Origin: Bradyrhizobium liaoningense
GTDB taxonomy: Bacteria > Pseudomonadota > Alphaproteobacteria > Rhizobiales > Xanthobacteraceae
Direction of reading: 5' to 3'
Assembly (NCBI RefSeq): GCF_018130785.1
Contig: NZ_JAFCJT010000001.1
Span: 1,178,001 to 1,242,000, forward strand
DNA length: 64,000 nt
Shown: positions 1 through 7,537 of the stretch, in pieces
How positions within the stretch are numbered: the stretch's first letter is position 1
How the letters are laid out: each line of letters opens with the position of its first letter
Notes under the pieces: model-generated
What the model was told of the DNA's origin: nothing
The model's input: only the letters and a program-made list of their open reading frames with translations
The model's database searches: none
Translations under genes and position numbers: made by a program

Positions 1-518
1 TCGGCCGCACCGGCAAGCTGCTCGCCGAACAACACGAGGGAATCGAGGCGGACGTGACCCTGCTCGGCAAAGCCTTGTCCGGCGGCTTCTATCCGGTGTC
101 GGCCGTGCTCTCGAACAACGAGGTGCTCGGGACATTGAGACCCGGACAGCATGGCTCAACCTTCGGCGGCAACCCGCTTGCCTGCGCGGTGGCGCGCGCG
201 GCGATGCGCGTGCTGGTCGAGGAAGGCATGATCGAGAACGCGGCCAGGCAGGGCGCGCGCCTTCTGGAAGGCTTGAAGGACATTCGTGCCAACACGATCC
301 GCGACGTACGCGGGCGCGGCCTGATGCTGGCGGTCGAGCTGCATCCAGAGGCCGGCCCCGCGCGCCGCTACTGCGAGGCGCTCCAGGGCAAGGGTATCCT
401 CGCCAAGGACACCCATGGGCACACGATCCGCATCGCCCCGCCGCTGGTGATCACCGGCGATGAGGTCGACTGGGCGCTGCAGCAGTTCGCGACGACCCTG
501 ACGCAGGATTTCTCCTGA
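1..518 (+). CDS. rocD: Ornithine--oxo-acid aminotransferase, 3' part
   Basis: This is the C-terminal part of a class-III PLP aminotransferase that converts ornithine and 2-oxoglutarate to glutamate semialdehyde and glutamate in the cytosol. The reading frame is already open at base 3 and begins [18 protein letters not shown], so the true start lies left of the window. The PLP lysine lies in [16 protein letters not shown], and [15 protein letters not shown] is the phosphate-binding segment typical of RocD. It ends QDFS at a TGA at 516-518. A 60-bp copy of its 3' end (506-565) reappears at 3473-3532 with 7 mismatches. The family call is firm from the motif spacing. Ornithine rather than acetylornithine as substrate is inferred from the close match to RocD wording. 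Confidence 0.9.
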   Translation, partial: GRTGKLLAEQHEGIEADVTLLGKALSGGFYPVSAVLSNNEVLGTLRPGQHGSTFGGNPLACAVARAAMRVLVEEGMIENAARQGARLLEGLKDIRANTIRDVRGRGLMLAVELHPEAGPARRYCEALQGKGILAKDTHGHTIRIAPPLVITGDEVDWALQQFATTLTQDFS

Positions 519-778
519 AGCTGCCTGCGTCGGAAGATCGCAATACCGGCCCCGGCCAACAACGAGTTAGCGGCCCGGCCAGAACCGGACTCGTGCAGCG
601 CAAATAGTGACGCATTGTCCTAAGGCAAAACTCTGCATGATCCCGGCAACCGGATGAATGGGGTGCGTGGAACCTATCGGAGCGACGGACGTTTTGGTCC
701 GCGAATGAGCAGCGCCATGCCCGGCGCAGCAAGCGCCGAGGCCGGTGGCGCTGAGCTGCGCGGATCGGAGAAATGCTC

Positions 779-1924
779 ATGAGACTCACTCTTTCAGTCA
801 TCAAAGCTGACGTTGGCTCCGTTGGCGGGCATACGAAACCGTCTTCACGCATGATCGCGACTGTCGAGGGCGAGGTTGCCAAGGCGATCTGCAATGGTCT
901 GCTGATCGACGGTTTCATCTGCCACACCGGCGACGACATTGCGATCATCATGACGCACACACGGGGCGAAGGAAGCTCCGAGGTCCATCAACTCGCCTGG
1001 AAGACGTTCCTCGCCGCCACCTCGGTCGCGAAAACCTCCGGGCTCTATGGCGCTGGCCAGGATCTTCTCGCCGACGCGCCTTCCGGGAACATTCGCGGCG
1101 CCGGCCCAGGCGTCGCCGAGCTCAGCTTCGACCACAGCTTGTCCGGCGTGCGACCCGCGGAGTCCTTCATGGTGTTCGCGGCCGACAAATGCGGCCCCGG
1201 CGCCTACAACCTGCCGCTCTATCTCGCCTTTGCCGACCCCATGTACTGCGCTGGGCTGATGCTGCCTCCGATGATCAAGGGATTCCGTTTCCATGTCATC
1301 GACATGGACAACACGGCCGGCGACAGCCTACTCGAGCTCGATGCACCCGCCGACAGCTACCACATCGCCGCCCTGCTTCGCGACAACGAGCGCTTCGGCA
1401 TCGATCGCATCATTTCTCGAACCCATGGCGAGGTCGTCGTGGCCGTTTCGGCGCAGCGCCTCCACGCGATCGCAGGCAAGTACACCGGCAAGGATGATCC
1501 AGTCGCGATCGTCAGGAACCAGGGGATTTTCCCGGCTCCAGAGGAAATAATCTCGCCGTTCGCCAAAGCACACTTCGTGGGCGGCGATGCACGCGGCTCG
1601 CATGTGATGCCGCTCATGCCGGTGCCACTCAACACGCCCGTTACCGGCATGTACTGCCTGCCGATCGTTTCTTGCGTCGGCTTTTCGATCGACAGGGAAG
1701 GCCGCTTTGCCGAGTCCTACACCGATTTCTTCGACAACCCGTCATGGGATGAGGTCCGCCGGCGCGCCCAGCGCAAGGCCATCGAGATGCGCAGCCAAGG
1801 CTGGTCTGGCGCCGCCATGCTACCCTATTCCGAACTGGAATATGGCGGCTTCCGCGACACCGTGTCCGGACTGCTGAAGCGTTTTCGACTGCGCGAAGAC
1901 CGCAAGCCGGAAGCGGCCGAGTAG
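779..1924 (+). CDS. Bifunctional fructose-1,6-bisphosphate aldolase/phosphatase (class V FBPase)
   Basis: Known enzymes of this family condense dihydroxyacetone phosphate and glyceraldehyde 3-phosphate, then remove the C1 phosphate to give fructose 6-phosphate, making gluconeogenesis one-directional. The 381-residue protein carries the family hallmarks: N-terminal LSVIKADVGS, metal-binding GDDIAIIMTHTRGE (about 51-64), GQDLL, GPGVAE, DKCGPGAYNLPLY, and AGKYTGKDDP. In that last motif Tyr235 and Lys238 match the archaeal aldolase tyrosine and Schiff-base lysine. The ATG at 779 is preferred over the one at 773 because GGAG at 767-770 is 8 nt from it and the family starts at this point. The family is best known in archaea and deep-branching bacteria, so its presence here is notable. 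The next gene is a phosphofructokinase, 89 bp downstream. Confidence 0.9.
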   Translation: MRLTLSVIKADVGSVGGHTKPSSRMIATVEGEVAKAICNGLLIDGFICHTGDDIAIIMTHTRGEGSSEVHQLAWKTFLAATSVAKTSGLYGAGQDLLADAPSGNIRGAGPGVAELSFDHSLSGVRPAESFMVFAADKCGPGAYNLPLYLAFADPMYCAGLMLPPMIKGFRFHVIDMDNTAGDSLLELDAPADSYHIAALLRDNERFGIDRIISRTHGEVVVAVSAQRLHAIAGKYTGKDDPVAIVRNQGIFPAPEEIISPFAKAHFVGGDARGSHVMPLMPVPLNTPVTGMYCLPIVSCVGFSIDREGRFAESYTDFFDNPSWDEVRRRAQRKAIEMRSQGWSGAAMLPYSELEYGGFRDTVSGLLKRFRLREDRKPEAAE

Positions 1925-2013
1925 CGATCGCCTCCAATCAGAAGCTGGAGCGACGTTCACGTTTCAATCGACAGATGCAGGCGCTATGACGACTTGCCGA
2001 TCCGGAGGTGGAT

Positions 2014-3201
2014 ATGGCCAAAAAACGCATCGGCATTCTCACGGGCGGCGGCGACGTCGCGGGCCTCAATGCAGTCATCAAGAGCGTGACTTATCGCAGC
2101 AGTGAGGACGACATCGAGGTTGTCGGTCTGCGCCGTGGTTGGGAGGCCCTCACGCACCTGAACCTCGACGACCCTAACAGCAGGTCCCACTACGTCATCC
2201 CGCTGAACCGTGAAAACACTCGAACCATCGACCGGCGCGGCGGTACCGTGCTGCACTCGAGCCGCGTCAATCCCTCCAAGATACAAAAGCTGCCCGATCA
2301 TCTCGTCGGCAATGATGTTCCGGTCTCGCTGAGCACCAACGGCGGCATCGCGACAAAGACGTGGGATCTCACCAGCCGGGTGCTCGCTAACCTTTCGGGA
2401 CTTGGCATCGAACACCTGATCGCCATCGGCGGCGACGACACGCTCAGTTATGCGGCCAAGCTCAACGAACTCGGCGTCAAGATCATCGCCATCCCGAAGA
2501 CGATGGATAATGATGTCCGCAACACCGAGTACTGCATCGGCTTCTCGACCGCGATCACCCGCGCCAGCGATGCCATCCAGCGGCAGCGCACCACCGTGGG
2601 CTCGCATGAGCGAATTGGCATTTTCCGCGTCTTTGGCCGCGATGCCGGATTTACGGCACTCTACACCGCGTATGCGACCTCGATACGATGCGTCATACCG
2701 GAGTATAAGGTCGACCTCGACAAGCTTATCCAGTTGCTCATCGAGGACAAGCGCGCCAATCCAAGCAACTACGCGCTGATCGTACTAAGCGAGGGAGCTC
2801 AGTGGGAAGGCTACAAGCTGCGGGAATACGGCGAGCCTGACGCCTATGGTCACCGCAAGAAGGCCAACGTGGCGGAATCGCTTGCCGACGAGATCAAGCA
2901 GCGCACCGGCGAGGAGACGATCACCTCCGATCTCACCTACGATCTGCGATCGGGTGATCCGGACTTCATCGACAAGCTTGTGGCCCTGACTTTCGGTAAC
3001 ATGGCCTACGATGCCATGCTGGAAAGCAAGACCGGCCTCATGTCGGCGCTGGTCGAGGGCCGCTACGACCTCGTGCCCATCCCTGACGCCAAGCTCGGTC
3101 CGCGCAAATTGGACGTTGCGAGCAGCTACAACACGGAGCGCTACCGCCCCCTCTACGCCAATAAGCAGGGGCTGCCGATCTTTCTTAACCGCGCGTCTTA
3201 G
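2014..3201 (+). CDS. pfp: 6-phosphofructokinase, probably PPi-dependent
   Basis: This 395-residue protein belongs to the PFK-A superfamily, which phosphorylates fructose 6-phosphate at C1. Visible motifs are the N-terminal GILTGGGDVAGLNAVIK, IGGDDT (139-143) and IPKTMDND (160-167). E. coli ATP-PFK has Gly at the second Asp of GGDD and at the Lys of PKT. Asp plus Lys there is the usual mark of PPi-dependent, reversible enzymes, although some ATP-PFKs such as those of trypanosomatids share them. The start at 2014 has GGAGG at 2004-2008; the GTG at 2008 overlaps that ribosome binding site. It follows the FBP aldolase/phosphatase on the same strand, so the two enzymes probably form a unit controlling the F6P/FBP step. 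Phosphoryl donor is inferred. Confidence 0.85.
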   Translation: MAKKRIGILTGGGDVAGLNAVIKSVTYRSSEDDIEVVGLRRGWEALTHLNLDDPNSRSHYVIPLNRENTRTIDRRGGTVLHSSRVNPSKIQKLPDHLVGNDVPVSLSTNGGIATKTWDLTSRVLANLSGLGIEHLIAIGGDDTLSYAAKLNELGVKIIAIPKTMDNDVRNTEYCIGFSTAITRASDAIQRQRTTVGSHERIGIFRVFGRDAGFTALYTAYATSIRCVIPEYKVDLDKLIQLLIEDKRANPSNYALIVLSEGAQWEGYKLREYGEPDAYGHRKKANVAESLADEIKQRTGEETITSDLTYDLRSGDPDFIDKLVALTFGNMAYDAMLESKTGLMSALVEGRYDLVPIPDAKLGPRKLDVASSYNTERYRPLYANKQGLPIFLNRAS

Positions 3202-3287
3202 CGTGCCGGACCGGGCGAGCCAGCAGTAAGTCCAGCCGATGTCCGTTCTGCCGCTGAAAGCGGAAGTCAATTCAGAGGGCTCACGCT

Positions 3288-3379
3288 GACGGCCGCCAAG
3301 CTGGTCGAACCCGCTATGCCACGCTGAGCGGCGAGCAGAAGGCGCGCTTCAACGCGCTGCAACAGGTCGCAAACCCGTG
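3288..3379 (+). pseudogene. Decayed 3' fragment of the LTXXQ-like protein gene
   Basis: About 90 bp closely match the last ~100 bp of the gene ending at 5573, covering the part that encodes AAKLVEP...STLSSEQKARFN..LQQ. A 13-bp deletion after the 'GTCGAACCCGC' block breaks the frame. No start or upstream part of the gene is present. It lies between the phosphofructokinase stop and two more gene fragments, in the same relative order as the intact genes further right. Confidence 0.75.
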
Positions 3380-3402
3380 AGGCCAGCGCTCGTGACCGCC
3401 GT

Positions 3403-3470
3403 AGGTGCGCAGCACCTCGTCCATCGGCTTGCCCTACCAACTGTTGGAGAAGATCTCGATCTCCGAGAAG
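3403..3470 (-). pseudogene. Decayed 3' fragment of the TIM-barrel isomerase gene
   Basis: These 68 bp match 6703-6770, the 3' end of the sugar phosphate isomerase/epimerase gene, with 5 mismatches in the first 60 bp. Read on the minus strand it encodes SEIEIFSNSW, then a TAG stop where the intact gene has a second Trp, then GKPMDEVLRT. It is therefore non-functional. It abuts the RocD fragment at 3473 directly, forming the junction expected of a tandem duplication. Confidence 0.8.
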
Positions 3471-3472
3471 CG

Positions 3473-3532
3473 GGATTTCTCTTGAGGCTGCCTGCGTCGG
3501 AACATCGCAGTGCCGGCCGCCGCCAACAACGA
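3473..3532 (+). pseudogene. rocD: Copy of the 3' end of rocD
   Basis: The 60 bp align without gaps to 506-565 with 7 mismatches (88 percent). They include the last codons (Asp-Phe-Ser-stop) and about 47 bp beyond the stop. No aminotransferase coding sequence remains upstream; the sequence to the left is the isomerase fragment. The LTXXQ-like gene begins 58 bp to the right. Confidence 0.8.
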
Positions 3533-3590
3533 ACCATTGCGCCAACTATGCGTTGAAAATCGCGGGCGATTTCGAGCTGGGAGCACGATC

Positions 3591-5573
3591 ATGCTTCCGC
3601 GTGGCGTTTGCTTGACGGGGCTTTTGGTTGGCGTCTCGATGCTGGCGACGAGCGTCGGCGCGTCCGCCCAGGGACCCGGCCAGGGACACGGAAGAGGTGG
3701 ACCACCGGGGCCGGCCGCAGCGCCGGCGGCCCGGCCCGCACCACCACCTGCCATGGCCCGTCCGGCGGCGCCGCCAGCGATGGCGCGTCCCGCCGCGCCA
3801 GCATTCCATCCTCCGGCCATGCCGCAGCGACCGGCCATGGCGCCGCCCCCGGCGCCTCGCATGGCCTCGCCGCCGCCGCGCCCGGCCCCGCACTTCGCTG
3901 CCCCGCCACCGCGAGCCGCCCCGCACGTGGCGGCGCCGCGGCCTGAATTCCATCGGGCCCCGGCAGCCCCGCAACGCCCGGCGATGGCACCGCAGCCGAC
4001 GCCGCAGATCGCCGCCCCCTCGCGCCCAAGCGCACCGTCGGCCGCGAGCGTGCGGCCGGAACAGCCGCGCGAGACGCTGTCGCGCCAAGCAGGGGAACGC
4101 CAGGGCCGCATCGACCGCTTGCAGCAGCGTGTGCAGACATTGCAGTCGCAAAAGCCGGAAGGCGCAAGAGCGCAACGCGAGCAGCAGCGGTTGCTGCAGT
4201 CGCAGAATAGGCTGCTGGAGCGCGAGCAGCGCGTACAACAGCGTGAGCAGCACGTCGAGCAGCGACAGCGCGAGATGCTGTCGCGCCAGACCACGGAGCG
4301 CCAGACCCGCATCGATCGCCTGCAGCAGCGTGTGCAGACATTGCAGTCGCAAAAACCGGAAGGCGCACGCGCGCAGCGCGAGCAGCAACGGATACTCCAG
4401 ACGCAGAACCGCTTACTCGACCGCGAGCAACGCGCGCAGCAAAGCGATCTGGCGCGCCAGCAGAGGCTGGGACTGCAGGCCCCCGCTGCAACAGTTGCAG
4501 CGGCTGGCGCCGCGCGCGGGCGGTTTGGCGCGCACTTCCGCGAGCGGCCTCTTGCGCAAACCCAGGTGGCCCTCGTCGCCCGCCACCGCGGCTGGGCTCC
4601 CCGGCAGGCCTGGCGACACCGCCATCCCGCGGTGTTCGTGGCATGGCTTGGGCCCGTGTTCTGGCCTTACGCCTATTCCGACATTTTTGACTACACGTTC
4701 TGGTCCTATGCTTACGAGCCCGGCTATTGGGCGTACGCGTATGACGGCTTCGTCGACACCGTGTTCTGGGGTGGTGACAGCCCCTATTCCGCTTATGCCA
4801 GCACCAACCCGTATGACTATCCGCAAGCCGGTGGCGGCGCCCGCTCGCGCCAGCGCGCCAGCGTGAGCCCGCAAACGCTGCAGCAATTGTGCGGCACACC
4901 GGACAAGGGCGTCACTGCTTGGCCGCTCGACGATATCACGAGCGCGGTGCGGCCGACGCCCGAGCAACGCGCGCTGCTCGACGCGTTGAAGACCGCGGCG
5001 GCCAACGCTGCCGGTGTGTTCAAGGACTCCTGTGCTGATACTTATGCACTGACCCCGCCTGGCCGTTTGCGGGCGATGATGAACCGCGTCAGCGCGACAC
5101 TGGATGCCGTCAAGATCGTGCGACCGGCACTGGAGAATTTCTACAACTCGCTCAGTGACGAGCAGCAGGCCCGCTTCAACGCGCTCGGCCCCAACATCGG
5201 CGACCGCTCTCCTCGGCAGCAGGAATCCGGTGCCCAGGAAGGCAGTGCCGAAGGCTGCGGCGATCCGAAGTCCGGCCTGACCCAGTTGCCGATCCAGAGG
5301 ATCGAGGCTGTGCTCCATCCCGCGGGCAAGCAGAAGGAGGCGCTCGACCGCCTCGGCGAAGCGACGGCGAAGGGTGTTGAGGGCCTACAGGCAGCCTGTC
5401 CGAACGATGTGCCGCTGACGCCGGTCGGACGGCTGGAGGCGATGCAGCACCGGCTCGAGGCCATGCTTCAGGCCGCCAAATTGGTCGAGCCCGCCCTGGA
5501 CGAGTTCTATTCCACGCTGAGCAGCGAGCAGAAGGCGCGCTTCAACACGCTGCAACAGCTCGCAGGCCCTTGA
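3591..5573 (+). CDS. Large secreted Pro-rich/coiled-coil protein with two LTXXQ-like domains
   Basis: This is a 660-residue exported protein of unknown role. The chosen ATG has GGGAG 7 nt upstream and opens a clear signal peptide (MLPRGVCLTG...VGASAQ). Order of parts: signal peptide 1-27; Pro/Ala-rich linker to about 150; two 67-residue Gln/Arg-rich coiled-coil repeats (DNA repeats starting at 4080 and 4281); a Tyr/Trp-rich segment (FWPYAYSDIFDYTFWSYAY) around 355-400; then two tandem helical domains. Those domains have LTP.GRL.AM..R plus LS.EQ.ARFN signatures like the Spy/CpxP LTXXQ family, suggesting periplasmic chaperone-like or envelope-stress activity by family only. A broken copy of its end lies at 3288-3379. 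GTG at 3510 would add residues before the signal peptide and is rejected. Confidence 0.75.
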   Translation: MLPRGVCLTGLLVGVSMLATSVGASAQGPGQGHGRGGPPGPAAAPAARPAPPPAMARPAAPPAMARPAAPAFHPPAMPQRPAMAPPPAPRMASPPPRPAPHFAAPPPRAAPHVAAPRPEFHRAPAAPQRPAMAPQPTPQIAAPSRPSAPSAASVRPEQPRETLSRQAGERQGRIDRLQQRVQTLQSQKPEGARAQREQQRLLQSQNRLLEREQRVQQREQHVEQRQREMLSRQTTERQTRIDRLQQRVQTLQSQKPEGARAQREQQRILQTQNRLLDREQRAQQSDLARQQRLGLQAPAATVAAAGAARGRFGAHFRERPLAQTQVALVARHRGWAPRQAWRHRHPAVFVAWLGPVFWPYAYSDIFDYTFWSYAYEPGYWAYAYDGFVDTVFWGGDSPYSAYASTNPYDYPQAGGGARSRQRASVSPQTLQQLCGTPDKGVTAWPLDDITSAVRPTPEQRALLDALKTAAANAAGVFKDSCADTYALTPPGRLRAMMNRVSATLDAVKIVRPALENFYNSLSDEQQARFNALGPNIGDRSPRQQESGAQEGSAEGCGDPKSGLTQLPIQRIEAVLHPAGKQKEALDRLGEATAKGVEGLQAACPNDVPLTPVGRLEAMQHRLEAMLQAAKLVEPALDEFYSTLSSEQKARFNTLQQLAGP

Positions 5574-5749
5574 CGGCGGCGTCGCATTCGCTCGTTGCAA
5601 TTTGAGCGGCGGCCGAACGACGCGGGGGGCCATCATCGCCCTGTTTCACAGTTCGACGAGAAAGTTCGACGAGAACATGCGTATCCGGGCCGCTTCTCTC
5701 CGTGAAAAGTGCGGCGGCACGGAATGCAAACAACCGCCTCGTCTCGACC

Positions 5750-5995
5750 TCACGCGACGGAGATCGTCTTCGGTCCAGCGTCGTTCGCGGTTGGGATAGC
5801 TTGGGCCCGCTCTTTCTCATCCGAACTGATGGTGTTGCATCGCTGGAAGTGAGCAGACAACTCAAGATCGGCCAGGTGATCCCAGTATTCTGCTTCTGCG
5901 AGCAGCTTCCATTTGTTCATGCTGTTGTAAGCGGCCTGTTGGCGGCACAGCGAACCCATCGCACGTAAGCGCTGCACTCTCTCCACTGCCTCCAC
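5750..5995 (-). CDS. Small conserved-looking hypothetical protein
   Basis: This is an 81-residue protein with a GTG start and a strong ribosome binding site (GGGAGG, 6 nt before the start). Its body, RVQRLRAMGSLCRQQAAYN followed by KWKLLAEAEYWDHLADLE, is a short amphipathic helical sequence. It resembles small hypothetical proteins that I believe recur in Bradyrhizobium genomes, but no function is known to me. It stands alone in a 1.1-kb stretch between two larger genes. A TTTACAA-centred palindrome, GCTTGTTTACAAGC, lies just upstream at about 6014-6027. Confidence 0.6.
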   Translation of the reverse strand: MEAVERVQRLRAMGSLCRQQAAYNSMNKWKLLAEAEYWDHLADLELSAHFQRCNTISSDEKERAQAIPTANDAGPKTISVA

Positions 5996-6259
5996 TGCGA
6001 ACCTCCCTTCGCGCCAGCTTGTTTACAAGCGCATTTATGTTGTCACAATTTCGCAGATTGAATTGACGAGTGATAGTCCGGTGTTTGACGGTCAATCGAT
6101 GATAGCGCAATCGTCTGACTTTTCACCGACGTCAGCAGCTCCAGCCCTGAGAGCTGGTCGAGTTCTCAGCGTCGCAGCCCCTTCGGCCAGCGCTATACGC
6201 AGGCACGCAACAAGACTCGCGTCGGACGACGGGTTCCCAAGTCGCAGATGCATTCCATT

Positions 6260-6405
6260 TCAGGACTGAAATCTTAATTGTCGGCGGCCTTCCCAGGATA
6301 GTGGTTAGCTGGCGATCAGACCGGGCCGGACAAGGTTTGATCCCGAAACTATTTTGGCCCGGCACATGGGACTGCAAGACCGCCTTCGGGCGGTCTTTCC
6401 TTATC
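6260..6405 (+). ncRNA. Candidate small RNA ending in an intrinsic terminator
   Basis: A terminator with no gene upstream on its strand suggests an untranslated transcript. Immediately before it, CCGGGCC (6321-6327) can pair with GGCCCGG (6356-6362), giving one long hairpin followed by the terminator stem. No promoter of clear quality was identified, so the 5' end is a guess. It does not match an RNA family I can name from sequence alone. Confidence 0.3.
6376..6400 (+). terminator. Rho-independent terminator
   Basis: A 9-bp perfect stem, AAGACCGCC / GGCGGTCTT, with a TTCG tetraloop is followed by TTCCTT on the plus strand. The reverse direction lacks a T tract. The nearest plus-strand gene ends 800 bp upstream. 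Confidence 0.75.
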
Positions 6406-6468
6406 GCCGCAATAGAACGGGGCTTGGGCTGGATCACGCCGGGGCCCTTCGGCACGCCGATCACAACA

Positions 6469-6498
6469 ATGGCCCCGACGGTTGCACGTCGGGGCCAT
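6469..6498. terminator. Perfect 12-bp hairpin, possible terminator
   Basis: ATGGCCCCGACG and CGTCGGGGCCAT form a perfect 12-bp stem around a 6-nt loop. On the minus strand it is followed by a weak TTGTTGTG tract, so it might stop minus-strand transcription coming from the isomerase operon. A T run is poor on both strands, so the function is uncertain. Confidence 0.45.
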
Positions 6499-6673
6499 CC
6501 AAGATCATCAGGCGTGGGTACATCCGCCGTGCCTGCCGATCGTTGATGCCACTGATTACCGCATCCGATCTGGCGCAGACCGTGGCGAGGCTGCGGCATC
6601 GGGATGATATCATTCTGCCTGAAAGCTGACGGCTGTCCACCTCTCGTTGGTGGTACTCCAACCGGCTCGCTTG

Positions 6674-7537
6674 CTACACCACCGTCTGGTGCCGCGCGAT
6701 ACAGGTGCGCAGCACCTCATCCATCGGCTTGCCCCACCAGTCGTTGGAGAAGATCTCGATCTCGGAATAACCGGCATAGCCTTGCGCCTCGACAGCGGCG
6801 CGCGCCGATTTGATGTCGATGACGCCGTCACCCATCATGCCGCGATCGTTGAGGATGTCCTTGGTCGGTACCAGCCAGTCGCAGACATGGAAGGCCAGCA
6901 GGCGGTCCTTGCCGGCGCGCGCGATCTGGGACATCAGCTCCGGATCCCACCAGATGTGATAGACGTCGAGCGCGACACCGAGCATGCCGCTGCGGCCGGG
7001 GTCGAGCCGGTCGCAGATGTCGAGCGCCTGTTTTGTGGTGTTCACGCAGGCGCGGTCAGCCGCATAGGCCGGATGCAACGGCTCGATCGCCAGCGGCAGC
7101 CTTGCCTGCCTGGCGTAATCGAGCATGTCGGCAAGCGCGTCCTCGACCTGCCCGCGCGCCGCCGCGATATCCTTCGACGCCTCGCTGCCCGGCCGTGAAT
7201 ATTGCGGCAGGCCGCCGACGACGAGAACGATGCAGGGCGCGCCCAGCGCCTTGGCTTCGTCGACGCAACGCCGGTTGTCGTCGCGCACTTCGTTCCTGCG
7301 CGATATGTCTGAGGTGAACATGCCGCCACGGCAATAGCCTGACAGATCGAGCCCGGCGTCGCGCACCGCGCGCGCGGCGCGGTCGAGACCGACGGCGGCG
7401 ACCTGGTCGCGCCAGGGATCGATGGCGCGGATGCCGTGCCTTGCACAGGCCTCGATGATTTCGACGAGGTCACCCTGCTTGCGGACCGTCGCTGTGTTGA
7501 GCGACAGCCAGCGATGGTCGGACGAGAAATCGCGCAT
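6674..7537 (-). CDS. Sugar phosphate isomerase/epimerase family protein (xylose isomerase-like TIM barrel)
   Basis: This 287-residue cytosolic enzyme of the AP-endonuclease-2/xylose-isomerase-like TIM-barrel family is the last gene of the seven-gene operon. Features include a strand ending in LAIEPLHP with the metal-binding Glu, LGVALDVYHIWWDP with Asp and His, LLAFHVCDWLVP, and a C-terminal YSEIEIFSNDWWGKP whose Glu is the usual last metal ligand. Its ATG overlaps the preceding stop (ATGA), so translation is coupled. The family isomerises or epimerises sugars and keto-sugars; the substrate here is unknown. A degraded copy of its final 68 bp lies at 3403-3470. Confidence 0.8.
   Translation of the reverse strand: MRDFSSDHRWLSLNTATVRKQGDLVEIIEACARHGIRAIDPWRDQVAAVGLDRAARAVRDAGLDLSGYCRGGMFTSDISRRNEVRDDNRRCVDEAKALGAPCIVLVVGGLPQYSRPGSEASKDIAAARGQVEDALADMLDYARQARLPLAIEPLHPAYAADRACVNTTKQALDICDRLDPGRSGMLGVALDVYHIWWDPELMSQIARAGKDRLLAFHVCDWLVPTKDILNDRGMMGDGVIDIKSARAAVEAQGYAGYSEIEIFSNDWWGKPMDEVLRTCIARHQTVV

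Larger units (their letters stand above)
5996..6673. other. Intergenic region with structured-RNA signals but no convincing gene
   Basis: Open frames here have no ribosome binding sites and no recognisable protein features. The left third contains only the promoter region of the small minus-strand gene. The middle holds a possible small RNA ending at a terminator (6376-6398), and a second perfect hairpin lies at 6469-6498. The last 170 bp show nothing I can name. This 1.1-kb block is absent between the equivalent fragments in the duplicated left copy. Confidence 0.5.

Noticed and set aside
3628..4899. Long open frames in other frames and on the opposite strand of the LTXXQ gene
   Set aside because: Low-complexity, Arg/Ala-rich translations produced by the repetitive Pro-rich region; only the frame with the signal peptide is credible.
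6132..6661. Several 65-155 residue open frames in the gap before the isomerase gene
   Set aside because: No ribosome binding sites, no recognisable composition, and they overlap hairpins.
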